Part shown: piece after piece, positions 1 to 7,296 of the stretch
Numbering within the stretch: the first letter of the stretch is position 1
How the letters are laid out: every line of letters starts with the position of its first letter
NCBI GenBank assembly: GCA_900547045.1
Contig: URFB01000043.1
Span: forward strand, 1 to 8,714
DNA: 8,714 nt
Source: an uncultured Mollicutes bacterium
GTDB taxonomy: Bacteria; Bacillota_I; Bacilli_A; Acholeplasmatales; Anaeroplasmataceae
Reading direction: 5' to 3'
Translations under genes and position numbers: made by a program
The notes under the pieces: model-generated
What the model was told of the DNA's origin: nothing
What the model saw: the letters and a program-made list of their open reading frames with translations, nothing else
Database searches by the model: none

Positions 1-66
1 AATTTGTCTGATATAGTCTAATGTGTTTTTATCATCATAGCCATACCAACGAAATGTCATTTTCAT
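1..66 (-). CDS. uxuA: Mannonate dehydratase UxuA, N-terminal fragment (cut by window edge)
   Basis: Only the first 22 codons are in the window. The reading begins MKMTFRWYGYDD and continues with TLDYIRQI, which matches the well-conserved start of mannonate dehydratase (the MxMTFRWYG...YIRQIPG opening). The family converts D-mannonate to 2-keto-3-deoxy-D-gluconate in the cytoplasm, the step after fructuronate reduction in glucuronate catabolism. Two ATGs are possible, at 66 and 60. I chose 66 because an AGGAGG at 81-76 lies 9 nt upstream, while the second ATG would be 15 nt away. The ribosome binding site overlaps the TAG stop of the upstream oxidoreductase gene, and the gap is 13 nt, so the two are surely co-transcribed. 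Nothing can be said about the active site, which is outside the window. The identification rests on a short but distinctive segment plus the neighbouring uxuB-like gene. Confidence 0.85.
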   Translation of the reverse strand, partial: MKMTFRWYGYDDKNTLDYIRQI

Positions 67-75
67 AAATTAAAT

Positions 76-81
76 CCTCCT
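76..81 (-). promoter_or_regulatory. Ribosome binding site of uxuA, overlapping the preceding stop codon
   Basis: Read on the minus strand, AGGAGG occupies 81-76, sharing two bases with the TAG stop (82-80) of the oxidoreductase gene and lying 9 nt before the ATG at 66. It decides between the two in-frame ATGs of uxuA and suggests translational coupling of the pair. Confidence 0.8.
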
Positions 82-925
82 ATACACCTGAATAAGCATT
101 AAAGCCGCCATCAATTGGTAATACCACACCATTTACAAAGCTTGATGCCTTAGCATTAGCAAGGAATAATGTAGGCGCAACCATTTCCTCTGGTGCACCA
201 AAGCGCTCCATTGGGGTATTTCTTAAAATTTTACCTGCACGTGCAGTAGGATTTCCATCCTTATCGAATAATAAATCCTTATTTTGAGCTGTTACAAGGA
301 ATCCTGGTGCAATAGCATTACAACGAATTCCAACCTTAGAGAAGTGAACAGCAAGCCACTGAGTAAAGTTTGATACCGCAGCCTTAGCACCACTATATGC
401 AGGAATCTTAGTTAAAGGTGTAAAGGCGTTCATTGATGAAATATTAATAATTGAGCAGCCCTCACGTCCTAGCATATCACGAGCAAAAACCTGAGAAGGT
501 AATAAAGTACCCATATAATTTAGGCTAAATACGAAATTAATTCCTGCCTCATCAAGATCAAAGAAGGTTTTGATATTTCCAAGATCCTTTTCCTCAAAGA
601 ATTCATCATCGGTATTAGCACGAGCATTGTTACCACCAGCACCATTGATTAAAACATCGCATGGACCTAAATCACGTAAAATAGCTTGATGAACATTTTC
701 AAGTTCATCCTTCTTTAAAACATTGCATTGATAAGCCTTTGCAATATAACCTTTATTAGTTAAATCGGTAGCCTTTGCTTGGGCAGCCTCCATACTTAAA
801 TTTAGAAGGGCAACCTTAGCTCCAGCCTCACAAAAGCCTTCAGCTATAGCAGAGCAAATTCCCCCGCCACCACCTGTAATAACAATTACCTTATCTTTTA
901 AATCTTCATTTTTTGCAAGAATCAT
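80..925 (-). CDS. uxuB: SDR-family D-mannonate oxidoreductase (fructuronate reductase)
   Basis: A 281-residue classical short-chain dehydrogenase/reductase. The Rossmann cofactor motif TGGGGGI is at residues 17-23, the structural NGAGG at 94-98, the catalytic Ser at about 164 (NISSM), the catalytic pair YSGAK with Tyr177 and Lys181, and the PG motif at 207-208. The LINGAGGNN block followed by a loop of about 25 residues before the FDLDE segment is typical of the SDR D-mannonate oxidoreductases of Bacillota (B. subtilis YjmF/UxuB type), which interconvert D-fructuronate and D-mannonate with NAD(P)H. They are unrelated in fold to E. coli UxuB. The next gene is uxuA, which acts on the mannonate product, so the assignment fits the pathway. 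An AGGAGG lies 7 nt before the ATG. The residue after strand 2 (LLNLS) is not Asp, so strict NAD preference is not evident. A gluconate-type SDR activity remains a less likely alternative. Confidence 0.82.
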   Translation of the reverse strand: MILAKNEDLKDKVIVITGGGGGICSAIAEGFCEAGAKVALLNLSMEAAQAKATDLTNKGYIAKAYQCNVLKKDELENVHQAILRDLGPCDVLINGAGGNNARANTDDEFFEEKDLGNIKTFFDLDEAGINFVFSLNYMGTLLPSQVFARDMLGREGCSIINISSMNAFTPLTKIPAYSGAKAAVSNFTQWLAVHFSKVGIRCNAIAPGFLVTAQNKDLLFDKDGNPTARAGKILRNTPMERFGAPEEMVAPTLFLANAKASSFVNGVVLPIDGGFNAYSGV

Positions 926-945
926 ATTTATACCTCCTAGACATA

Positions 946-970
946 AGCTAAGCCCATAAAGGGCTTAGTT
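946..970 (-). other. Intercistronic hairpin between the lipoprotein and uxuB genes
   Basis: An inverted repeat with an 8-bp perfect stem (948-955 CTAAGCCC against 961-968 GGGCTTAG) and a 5-base loop can be extended by a G-T and an A-T pair. It occupies most of the 59-nt gap between the lipoprotein stop and the uxuB ribosome binding site, the only sizeable gap in the cluster. On the minus-strand transcript the stem is followed by CTTATGTC, not a T run, so it is a poor intrinsic terminator for this operon. An A/T-rich stretch precedes it. It may be a partial terminator or an mRNA-stability element that separates expression of transport genes and catabolic genes. The plus strand has a more T-rich trailer, but no plus-strand gene is present to be terminated. 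Confidence 0.55.
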
Positions 971-984
971 GTCTTATTATTTAA

Positions 985-2514
985 TTAATTATTTTTTACA
1001 AATGCAAATGATAAAGTAGTTGAATCGAAAAATGCGTTTGTATTTAATGTTTGAAAATCTGCAGAAACAGTAAATTCAACACTAGTTCTATTTACATTTG
1101 GAATAAATTTAATATCTTCAGCCTTAGCAGAAAGAGTAAGAACACCATTTGTCATTGTGTAAGTTCCTTTTACTGCAACTGCATTACCATATGTAGGGCA
1201 TGTAATTGTATATGTATTATCATTATATAAATTAATGTCCATTACAGTACCATTTGAATGAGTACCATTATACTTAAATTTTAATGTTGGAGCTGTAGGA
1301 GTATCAGGTGCTGCACTATCCTTAAATGTTACATCAATTTTATTTTCACCAACAGCAACATTAAAGCAATACCATCCACCAGCTTTTTCTGGGTCAATTA
1401 AAGTTTCAGTTGAACCATTAACTGTTATCTTATCAATCACTTTTCCCTCAGCTGGAGTTGCCTTAACACAAATAACCTTACCTAATTCTAATGCTCCACC
1501 ATTTGCAACATCTGTCATATGTTGGAAATCACCACTTGCGCAAGTCTTAACAACATAAGTTCCACCAGTTGCGTCCTTATAAGATGCAGTTGATGCAACT
1601 CTTTTTAAAGATGAAGCTTTAGTAATAGCCTCACCATATGATGCTGTAAATCCTCTTTCACCTGTAATAGTTACTGTAGGAGGGATTGACATAATTGCAA
1701 AATCAAGTGCTGCTTTGTTATATACTTCCTTCCATGATGTAACTTGTCCCTTATTATTAGTTTCAAGATTTAATGTAGCTGCATATCCATCTTTTTTATT
1801 ATAGAAATCTGAATATCCACCATCTGTCTTATATCCAACATAATAAGGCTTAGCTTGAACCTTTAATCCACCATTAGATCCATTACTATATACAATTGAA
1901 TCATCCTCAAATACATCATCAGCTGATACTGATGTACTAAATGATAAATAATCAAATTCGTAAGACTTATCTGTCTTATTATATAATAAGGCATTTAAAT
2001 CGATGCCACCTGCTTGTTCTAAAGTAACATCAGCTAAAATTTTATTAATTTTTGTTCTAACATCATCAGTTACTTCAACAGGAGCTGCTGATGAAGTTTC
2101 ATAATAATACTTATTACCAGATTTATAAAGAAGTTCTTCTGTTTTAGTAACAGTATCTCCCTTTAATAAATCCTTTGCTTCCTTAGAAGTTTTAATATAA
2201 AGATCAGTACCTAAATCCATTTCAATTGTAGATGTTGATCTAATTTGGTGCTTAAATGAATCCATATTACCAGTTCCACCATTAGAATCTACATCTACAT
2301 TATAATTAGCTGTATATGTTAATTTTACAGTTCCTGATAAATTTTTATCAAAACCAGCAATTAATTGAGATGGGTCAAATACTTGTTCCTTATTAGATGT
2401 GTCAGCTGGAGTTGTTTTAGATGGATCCTCCTTCTTACCACAAGATACAAGTGCAACACCTGCAAGACCTAACATTCCTAATGTACTTAATACCTTTAAA
2501 CTATTTCTTTTCAT
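985..2514 (-). CDS. Secreted lipoprotein with a divergent InlB B-repeat-like domain, function unknown
   Basis: A 509-residue protein with a lipoprotein signal peptide: basic MKRNSLK, a hydrophobic core, and lipobox LVSC with lipidated Cys25, followed by a charged KKEDPSK linker. I do not recognise a specific family for the whole protein. Residues about 45-300 alternate short polar beta strands (IEMDLGTDLYIK, KSGNKYYYE), reminiscent of LppX/LolA-like beta-sheet lipoproteins; that is only a fold guess. Residues about 310-400 look like a Bacterial-repeat/divergent InlB B-repeat domain: GKVICVKATPAEGKVIDKI, then ITVNG, then FNVAVGENKIDVTFKD. A short PDTPTAP linker leads to a beta-rich C-terminal domain of about 95 residues (DINLYNDNTYTI, VKGTYTMTNGVLTL), like a small barrel. 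AAAAGGAG is 10 nt before the ATG. It follows the esterase gene by 19 nt, so it is probably in the operon and displayed on the cell surface, perhaps as an accessory glycan-binding protein; that role is inferred. Confidence 0.75.
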   Translation of the reverse strand: MKRNSLKVLSTLGMLGLAGVALVSCGKKEDPSKTTPADTSNKEQVFDPSQLIAGFDKNLSGTVKLTYTANYNVDVDSNGGTGNMDSFKHQIRSTSTIEMDLGTDLYIKTSKEAKDLLKGDTVTKTEELLYKSGNKYYYETSSAAPVEVTDDVRTKINKILADVTLEQAGGIDLNALLYNKTDKSYEFDYLSFSTSVSADDVFEDDSIVYSNGSNGGLKVQAKPYYVGYKTDGGYSDFYNKKDGYAATLNLETNNKGQVTSWKEVYNKAALDFAIMSIPPTVTITGERGFTASYGEAITKASSLKRVASTASYKDATGGTYVVKTCASGDFQHMTDVANGGALELGKVICVKATPAEGKVIDKITVNGSTETLIDPEKAGGWYCFNVAVGENKIDVTFKDSAAPDTPTAPTLKFKYNGTHSNGTVMDINLYNDNTYTITCPTYGNAVAVKGTYTMTNGVLTLSAKAEDIKFIPNVNRTSVEFTVSADFQTLNTNAFFDSTTLSFAFVKNN

Positions 2515-2533
2515 TTTTAAAAATCTCCTTTTC

Positions 2534-3271
2534 CTATTTAATAATTTTTAATGATTTTAAGTAAGCAAATACTTCATGAATTTCCTTACTCCAAAATGTC
2601 CAAGAATGATCAGCATCCTCGACAACCCTATATGCTACACCTGTTTCATTTTCAACTAAGAAACTATTCAAATCCATAGATGGAGCATAAATAAAATCCT
2701 TTGTACCAATTGATAGGTAGATGTTTAATTGTTCTTCCTTTTTAGCTAAGAATAAATCTCTTAGGCTACCAATTTTTGACTCATCAAGATAATCAGGCTT
2801 TGTTGCAGGGGAAAGTGCAACACACGCACTATACTTATCAGTATTTTTTAAATAATGGTATAAAGCACCATATCCACCCATTGATACACCTGCTATTGCA
2901 AGGGGCATGTCCTTACTCAAGCATCTAAAGTTTCCATATAGAAAATCAGTGACATCACGTTCAATTAATGAATAGAAATCATCAATTGGACCCATGTTTA
3001 AATACCACTTATTTTCACCATTGATAAAGCAGGCCGCAATACCATTTTCCTCACACATCTTAATGATAGGAGTATTATATTGCCAACCATTCAAATCATC
3101 ACCAAAGCCATGAAGGAAAATAACTAGAGGATATTTTCTTTCACTGTTTTGATAATAGTTATCATCATTATTTTTCAAACAGCCTTGAAGATTTAATGAT
3201 GGAATTACTAAATCTATTTTTGTTTTTCGCGCTAAAGCTTTAACATATAGATCAATCGAATATGTAGCCAT
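2534..3271 (-). CDS. Esterase D-type alpha/beta hydrolase (putative carbohydrate or acyl esterase)
   Basis: A 245-residue alpha/beta hydrolase of the putative-esterase family (esterase D, tributyrin esterase EstA, acetyl-xylan and feruloyl esterases). Visible features are the oxyanion-hole HGFGDD at 54-59, the nucleophile elbow GVSMGG with Ser130, an acidic residue Asp192 in IGTKDFIY and His222 in DADHSWTFW. This gives a complete Ser-Asp-His triad at normal spacing, and the length is typical for the family. There is no signal peptide or membrane segment, so it should act in the cytoplasm on something already imported. The start ATG overlaps the TAA of the binding-protein gene as TAATG. The immediate neighbours (sugar ABC importer, uronate genes) suggest removal of an acetyl, methyl or aromatic ester from an imported glycoside. 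The exact ester cannot be read from sequence. S-formylglutathione hydrolase is a related activity but is unlikely in this context. Confidence 0.82.
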   Translation of the reverse strand: MATYSIDLYVKALARKTKIDLVIPSLNLQGCLKNNDDNYYQNSERKYPLVIFLHGFGDDLNGWQYNTPIIKMCEENGIAACFINGENKWYLNMGPIDDFYSLIERDVTDFLYGNFRCLSKDMPLAIAGVSMGGYGALYHYLKNTDKYSACVALSPATKPDYLDESKIGSLRDLFLAKKEEQLNIYLSIGTKDFIYAPSMDLNSFLVENETGVAYRVVEDADHSWTFWSKEIHEVFAYLKSLKIIK

Positions 3272-4707
3272 TATTCTTCCTCTTCCTTTTTAAATTCAAC
3301 ATAATATAATTGCTGAGTTGTTGATGAATCTAATCCCTTATACTCAATTTGGAATTGTTTAAGAGCATCATCACTCTCGGCACGCTTAATCATACATTGT
3401 AGGTAATATTCAGTCATTTCCTTAGCAGCTCTTCTTTCCTCCTCAGGAGATGTTCCAATTGAGCCAACATAATAAGGTAAATTCTTAATTGCTTCATAAT
3501 CAATTAGATTTTGACAAGAACCACCAATTGAGAAGAACACATTATTTTCATTACAAATTTCCGCTGCTCTATTTCTTTCAGTATCGTCCTGAAGGGAAAT
3601 AATAAATTGAGCACCTTGGTTACATAATTGCTTAGCAACTACAGATTGTGTAGCTTTAGCATCTACAGAACCTACTGGTAAAATAGTAACATTGTATGCC
3701 TCTGCTAAATAATCTTTAATATAATCAATATATCTTTGAACTGTATCATTTACATTTGATGGAGCAATGATACCACACTTTATTTCATTTCCAGTTCGAT
3801 ATGATGCCTTATCAGCTGCCTCATTTGTTCCATTTTCAGCATAGAGATTGCTAATATTTTCCTTAGTTGAGTTAGAAACCCACTCAGAAAGCTTTCCAGC
3901 TCCATATGATGAAGATGTTTTATCAAAGAACTGATCAACATTTATTTTTCTAATAGTTGGATGCTCCTTTGAAACAGAATCAACTGCGCTCATCTTATCA
4001 TATTCATCTAGAGTTTGAATTGCCCAGTTTGTAATGCTTAATCTTAGAGCTGTTCCATCATCATTTTTCATTGCTTTACCAGTTTCAACGGCATTAACTG
4101 ATGCGGCAAAGATTGGTAAAATATGAGCTGAATATTTAGCAACTAAATATCTTAATGAGCCATTAACGAAGGCCTCACGATAGGTATCAGCAAATCCCCC
4201 CATTGTTGCATTTGAGATTGCATCTCCTGAAGATAAAATTGGAGACGATGCAAACTCAACGCCATTACATGTTGAGATAACGGCCATAGGATGATATTTC
4301 TTAAATGGCTTATCATATTGAATACCTGAATCCCAGTTTTGATTATTAACCATGTAAATATCTGTATCCTCAGGTAAATCAGTTTTTGATTTATCAATTG
4401 ATATTTTAAACTTGCGAGCATCCTTTTGACCCTCATAGCCAGTAACTGTTACACCATGATCAGCTAAAGCATCATTCATGCCTAACCATTTATTTGTAAA
4501 GTGCTGTCCCTCATAACCATAATAGTTATAAAGTGAAAAGAATATAACATTATTAGTACCATCAAAAGTTTCAATATCATCTTGATTAATTTTACTTCCA
4601 CCATAGATGAATAGCTTTTCTAGGTTGCAGGATGCAAGTGCAAAGCAACCTGAACCTAAAACTAAAGCACCTAAAGCTGTTTTAACTAATTTATTAGGCT
4701 TTTTCAT
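3271..4707 (-). CDS. Substrate-binding lipoprotein of the sugar ABC importer, atypical lobe order
   Basis: A 478-residue lipoprotein: basic N-terminus, hydrophobic core and lipobox LASC with Cys27. Residues about 306-440 read as the N-terminal lobe of a type-1 periplasmic sugar-binding protein: strand KCGIIAP, a helix, strand YNVTILPVG, a helix (SVVAKQLCNQ), GAQFIISLQDD, a helix and NNVFFSIGG. These are followed by the lobe-crossing stretch YYVGSIGTSPEEERRAAKEM. Only about 38 residues remain after that, too few for a second lobe. The region before it (about 52-260) contains alpha/beta elements such as VIFFSLY, KWLGMNDALADHGVTVTG and DIYMVNN that could supply it, so the lobes may be permuted. 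At 478 residues it is longer than the usual 300-370. The gene sits after two permeases, with its ribosome binding site (AAGGAG, 4722-4717) inside the previous gene, and overlaps it by 14 nt. The role is capture of the transported ligand; ligand identity is not evident. Confidence 0.75.
   Translation of the reverse strand: MKKPNKLVKTALGALVLGSGCFALASCNLEKLFIYGGSKINQDDIETFDGTNNVIFFSLYNYYGYEGQHFTNKWLGMNDALADHGVTVTGYEGQKDARKFKISIDKSKTDLPEDTDIYMVNNQNWDSGIQYDKPFKKYHPMAVISTCNGVEFASSPILSSGDAISNATMGGFADTYREAFVNGSLRYLVAKYSAHILPIFAASVNAVETGKAMKNDDGTALRLSITNWAIQTLDEYDKMSAVDSVSKEHPTIRKINVDQFFDKTSSSYGAGKLSEWVSNSTKENISNLYAENGTNEAADKASYRTGNEIKCGIIAPSNVNDTVQRYIDYIKDYLAEAYNVTILPVGSVDAKATQSVVAKQLCNQGAQFIISLQDDTERNRAAEICNENNVFFSIGGSCQNLIDYEAIKNLPYYVGSIGTSPEEERRAAKEMTEYYLQCMIKRAESDDALKQFQIEYKGLDSSTTQQLYYVEFKKEEEE
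3274..3293 (-). promoter_or_regulatory. Purine-rich ribosome binding region of the esterase gene inside the KKEEEE tail
   Basis: The last codons of the binding protein (Lys-Lys then four Glu) give a transcript stretch AAAAAGGAAGAGGAAGAA just before TAATG. It contains GGAAG and AGAGGAAG but no perfect AGGAGG. The protein tail and the translation signal of the next gene are therefore the same bases, and the stop/start overlap implies reinitiation-based coupling. Confidence 0.6.
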
Positions 4708-5815
4708 TTAAATCAGCTCCTTCTTTTTGCGGATTTAATCTCTTTTCCTTACGAATATATTTTCTAATCTTAATCCAGTTGATGAAGCGTTGCTTATCAA
4801 CCATATAAACTAGAACTGAGAATACGCTAAATCCATTTAATAAGCTTGATACAGTTGAAGTGAAGGCATTATCAAATCCATATGTATATAAGCAAGTTGT
4901 ACCAACAACTGCAAGTAATAGACCAACAATTTGGTTGCTATATCTTGCAAGAATACCACCAATAAAGATTGGTAAGAAGTTTTTAAATACAGTACCACTT
5001 GATGCAAGGTTAGTATTGATTGTAATACTTGAAGTACCACATGAGCTCATTACCTGGTAAATTGCAATTAAAGCACCAGCGATAATGAATGAAACGATAC
5101 AATGAGTAATTTCATTAATACCAGTATCAACACAAATCTTTTGATCAAAAACAAGAGCTAGCTTGTTATATCCAAATCTTGTGTAGCATAGGGCTCCTGC
5201 CATAAATAAGCAAACAATAATTAATAAAGGAATTAAAATAATTGGCTCTTGGAAAAAGCTTGTTGTATGTGAGCCCATTGGTAAATTTACAGTACCAGTT
5301 GAGCCAGTAGCTTCTGCAACAACCTTAGCAATACCCTCATAAACTAAGCACATACCAAGAGAAATAACAATTGGAGGAAGCTTAGTGAAGATTAATACTA
5401 AAGAATGAATAAATCCAAGAATCATACCAAATAAAATACTTAAGAATAGGAAAGCAAAGATATGACCAATAGTATCAACACCTGGAACAATTAAGGATGC
5501 AAATAAGCAAGCAAGAATTCCGGTTGCACCTAAAGAGAAATCCATACGACCTGAGTTTAGGTTAGTATTTAGGGCTAACGCTGCGATTAGAGTCATTAAC
5601 ATTGTACGACCCATAATCAAAATATGGGAAAAGTTAGCAAAGGCACTACCGATATTAAATAATCCTGAACCATTCATATTTGATAAGGCAGATGCAATTA
5701 TAATCATTAGTACTGGGCAAAATAATGACCAGAATAATTTATTAGATTTTCTTTTAACAGTAGGATTGTGAACAATAGACTTACTGTTAAACTTTATAGG
5801 CTCTACATATTTCAT
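4694..5815 (-). CDS. Sugar ABC transporter permease 2 (RbsC/BPD_transp_2 family)
   Basis: A 373-residue integral membrane protein with roughly eight to nine hydrophobic segments (for example about 28-45, 62-83, 94-111, 117-142, 148-165, 189-208, 236-256, 278-310 and 322-339). NLNSGRMDFSLGATGILA at 86-102 corresponds to the family's G-x-x-D-L-S-x-G element in RbsC-type permeases, and KLPPIVISLGM at 145-155 to the P-x-x-I-x-T-L-G-x element. The cytoplasmic coupling segment about 213-235 (RFGYNKLALVFDQKICVDTGIN) is more divergent than the same region of permease 1. The N-terminus is short (about 27 polar residues) and the C-terminal tail is basic and charged. It would form a heterodimeric channel with permease 1. 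Its ATG shares a base with the preceding TAA (TAATG), and GGAGG lies 11 nt upstream. Transport direction is import, since a binding lipoprotein follows. Confidence 0.85.
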   Translation of the reverse strand: MKYVEPIKFNSKSIVHNPTVKRKSNKLFWSLFCPVLMIIIASALSNMNGSGLFNIGSAFANFSHILIMGRTMLMTLIAALALNTNLNSGRMDFSLGATGILACLFASLIVPGVDTIGHIFAFLFLSILFGMILGFIHSLVLIFTKLPPIVISLGMCLVYEGIAKVVAEATGSTGTVNLPMGSHTTSFFQEPIILIPLLIIVCLFMAGALCYTRFGYNKLALVFDQKICVDTGINEITHCIVSFIIAGALIAIYQVMSSCGTSSITINTNLASSGTVFKNFLPIFIGGILARYSNQIVGLLLAVVGTTCLYTYGFDNAFTSTVSSLLNGFSVFSVLVYMVDKQRFINWIKIRKYIRKEKRLNPQKEGADLNEKA

Positions 5816-7284
5816 TATTGTATACTACCTCCTGAAGCTAGCATATTGCTTCTTGTATCCCACATATTGGCAAGAGAAACAATAATAAATACAATACCCT
5901 TAACCATAAATGAGTATGAACCAACCTGGAATGTTGGAGTTGAAATAGCTGCGAAAAATTCATCTAGGAATACTGAGAAGAATGCACCAAGGATTGCACA
6001 GCTAACCTTTGATTTAGGACCACCACTTGTAGTCATACCACCAAATACAATCGCGATTACTACGTTAAGTCCAACCTGGCTTAATACTGTTGTAGCACCA
6101 TATTTTGTACCTGACATTGAGCAAGCAAAGATAAATCCACAAATACCAAGACCTACACCAGAAATAGCAAAGGAAATGATACCAGCACGCATTAGATTAA
6201 TACCATTAAACTTAGCGGCTACCTTATTTGAACCAATAAACTTGTTTCTTCTACCAACCTTAGTATAGTTGAAGATAAACCAGCATAATACAAAGAAAAC
6301 TAATAAGAACGCTGCATAGGCCCAAGGGCTTGAAAGCATTCCTGAATCTACATTAATTAATCCACCAAACTTATCAAGAATTGCTTCATGAACAGCTGAT
6401 AGAATATTCATCATTGTAAGTGTCATAACCATTACTGGTAAATTTAACATTGTAGCTAGGATGGCATTGATAATACCTAAGCCAGCACCTACAACGATTG
6501 CAACAATTAAAGATAGGGCAAGATTGTGAGTTGAATTATACATCAAAGCAGCTATCGTAGCACACATTAATGATGCATTACCAAGAGACATATCAAATCC
6601 ACCCTGAGAGTAAATGAATACCGCACCAGTTGCAACTACGGCAACGAAAATACCGTTATTGATTACATCGCCTAAATCTCCATTGTAGCCTGTGATTGAT
6701 TTTCCAATTGCATAGGCTGCAATAATAACAATTAGCATTAATAGTGGTACTAAATTAATCCACATCTTCTTATTTGTTAAAGTTCTTTTTAAATTGAATA
6801 CTGCAATATTTTCTAAAGCCTTAGATTTTACTGCATCAAGAGGAGAAACCTTACCAGTAATATTGTAAACAAGCTTTACATATTCCTGATGTAGATCAAC
6901 TCTTTTCATCTTAATTAAACGCATTTGCTCAACATAAGCATTATTTTCCTTAATCTTAGCTCTCTTACATACTGTTGCAAGACCAATCTTGATATTTTTT
7001 AGCTCATGCTCAGAAGCATTTTTGTTTTCTTGAAGCTTTTGACTCATATTAGCTTCATATTCACGATCAATATCTGCAATCTTAGCTAAATGATCATTTT
7101 TAGCTTGAGCTAATTTAGCTTTATTTTCTTCCTTAAGAGAAACATCATAAGCCTTATAGCTTTCCTTAACCTTTGTCTTTAACGCTAAAGCTCGTGTTTT
7201 ATCATCTGATTTAGAATCATAGAATGCAACGACTTCATTAACAATTTCTTCGTTAAAGTACTTAAATCCATAATTATTTTCCAT
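5815..7284 (-). CDS. Sugar ABC transporter permease 1 with long charged N-terminal extension
   Basis: A 489-residue protein in two parts. Residues 1-170 are soluble, Lys/Glu/Ala-rich and predicted by eye to be helical and partly coiled-coil (about 35-135; for example KEENKAKLAQAKNDHLAKI). Residues about 175-475 are an RbsC-type permease: first membrane segment about 177-194, QGGFDMSLGNASLMCATIAA at 227-246 matching the family G-x-D-x-S-x-G element, LPVMVMTLTMMNI at 282-294, a coupling segment NKFIGSNKVAAKFNGIN at 347-363, and FGGMTTSGG at 414-422. Typical relatives are 310-350 residues, so the extension accounts for the excess. Translation starts at 7284 with AAAGGAG 6 nt upstream, and the reading frame is continuous through the extension, so it is not an artefact of start choice. 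It follows the ATPase gene by 12 nt and pairs with permease 2. The extension probably faces the cytoplasm next to the ATPase. Confidence 0.85.
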   Translation of the reverse strand: MENNYGFKYFNEEIVNEVVAFYDSKSDDKTRALALKTKVKESYKAYDVSLKEENKAKLAQAKNDHLAKIADIDREYEANMSQKLQENKNASEHELKNIKIGLATVCKRAKIKENNAYVEQMRLIKMKRVDLHQEYVKLVYNITGKVSPLDAVKSKALENIAVFNLKRTLTNKKMWINLVPLLMLIVIIAAYAIGKSITGYNGDLGDVINNGIFVAVVATGAVFIYSQGGFDMSLGNASLMCATIAALMYNSTHNLALSLIVAIVVGAGLGIINAILATMLNLPVMVMTLTMMNILSAVHEAILDKFGGLINVDSGMLSSPWAYAAFLLVFFVLCWFIFNYTKVGRRNKFIGSNKVAAKFNGINLMRAGIISFAISGVGLGICGFIFACSMSGTKYGATTVLSQVGLNVVIAIVFGGMTTSGGPKSKVSCAILGAFFSVFLDEFFAAISTPTFQVGSYSFMVKGIVFIIVSLANMWDTRSNMLASGGSIQ

Positions 7285-7296
7285 ATGTACTCCTTT

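Noticed and set aside
948..990. Plus-strand intrinsic terminator (hairpin followed by a T-rich stretch)
   Set aside because: The trailer is T-rich on the plus strand but interrupted, and no plus-strand gene lies upstream to need termination.
926..1010. Internal promoter for uxuB/uxuA in the A/T-rich gap
   Set aside because: TTGCAT-like and TTAAAT-like hexamers can be picked out on the minus strand about 17 nt apart, but in DNA this A/T-rich such matches are expected by chance.
4152..4436. Minus-strand open frame of 94 codons inside the binding-protein gene
   Set aside because: It is out of frame with a strongly supported lipoprotein gene and lacks its own translation signal. The minus-strand frame at 4837-5040 inside permease 2 was rejected for the same reason.
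5768..6268. Plus-strand open frame of 166 codons across the permease genes
   Set aside because: It is antisense to two well-supported permease genes and spans their junction, the translation resembles no family, and there is no plausible ribosome binding site. The same applies to shorter plus-strand frames at 4860-5060 and 8093-8401.
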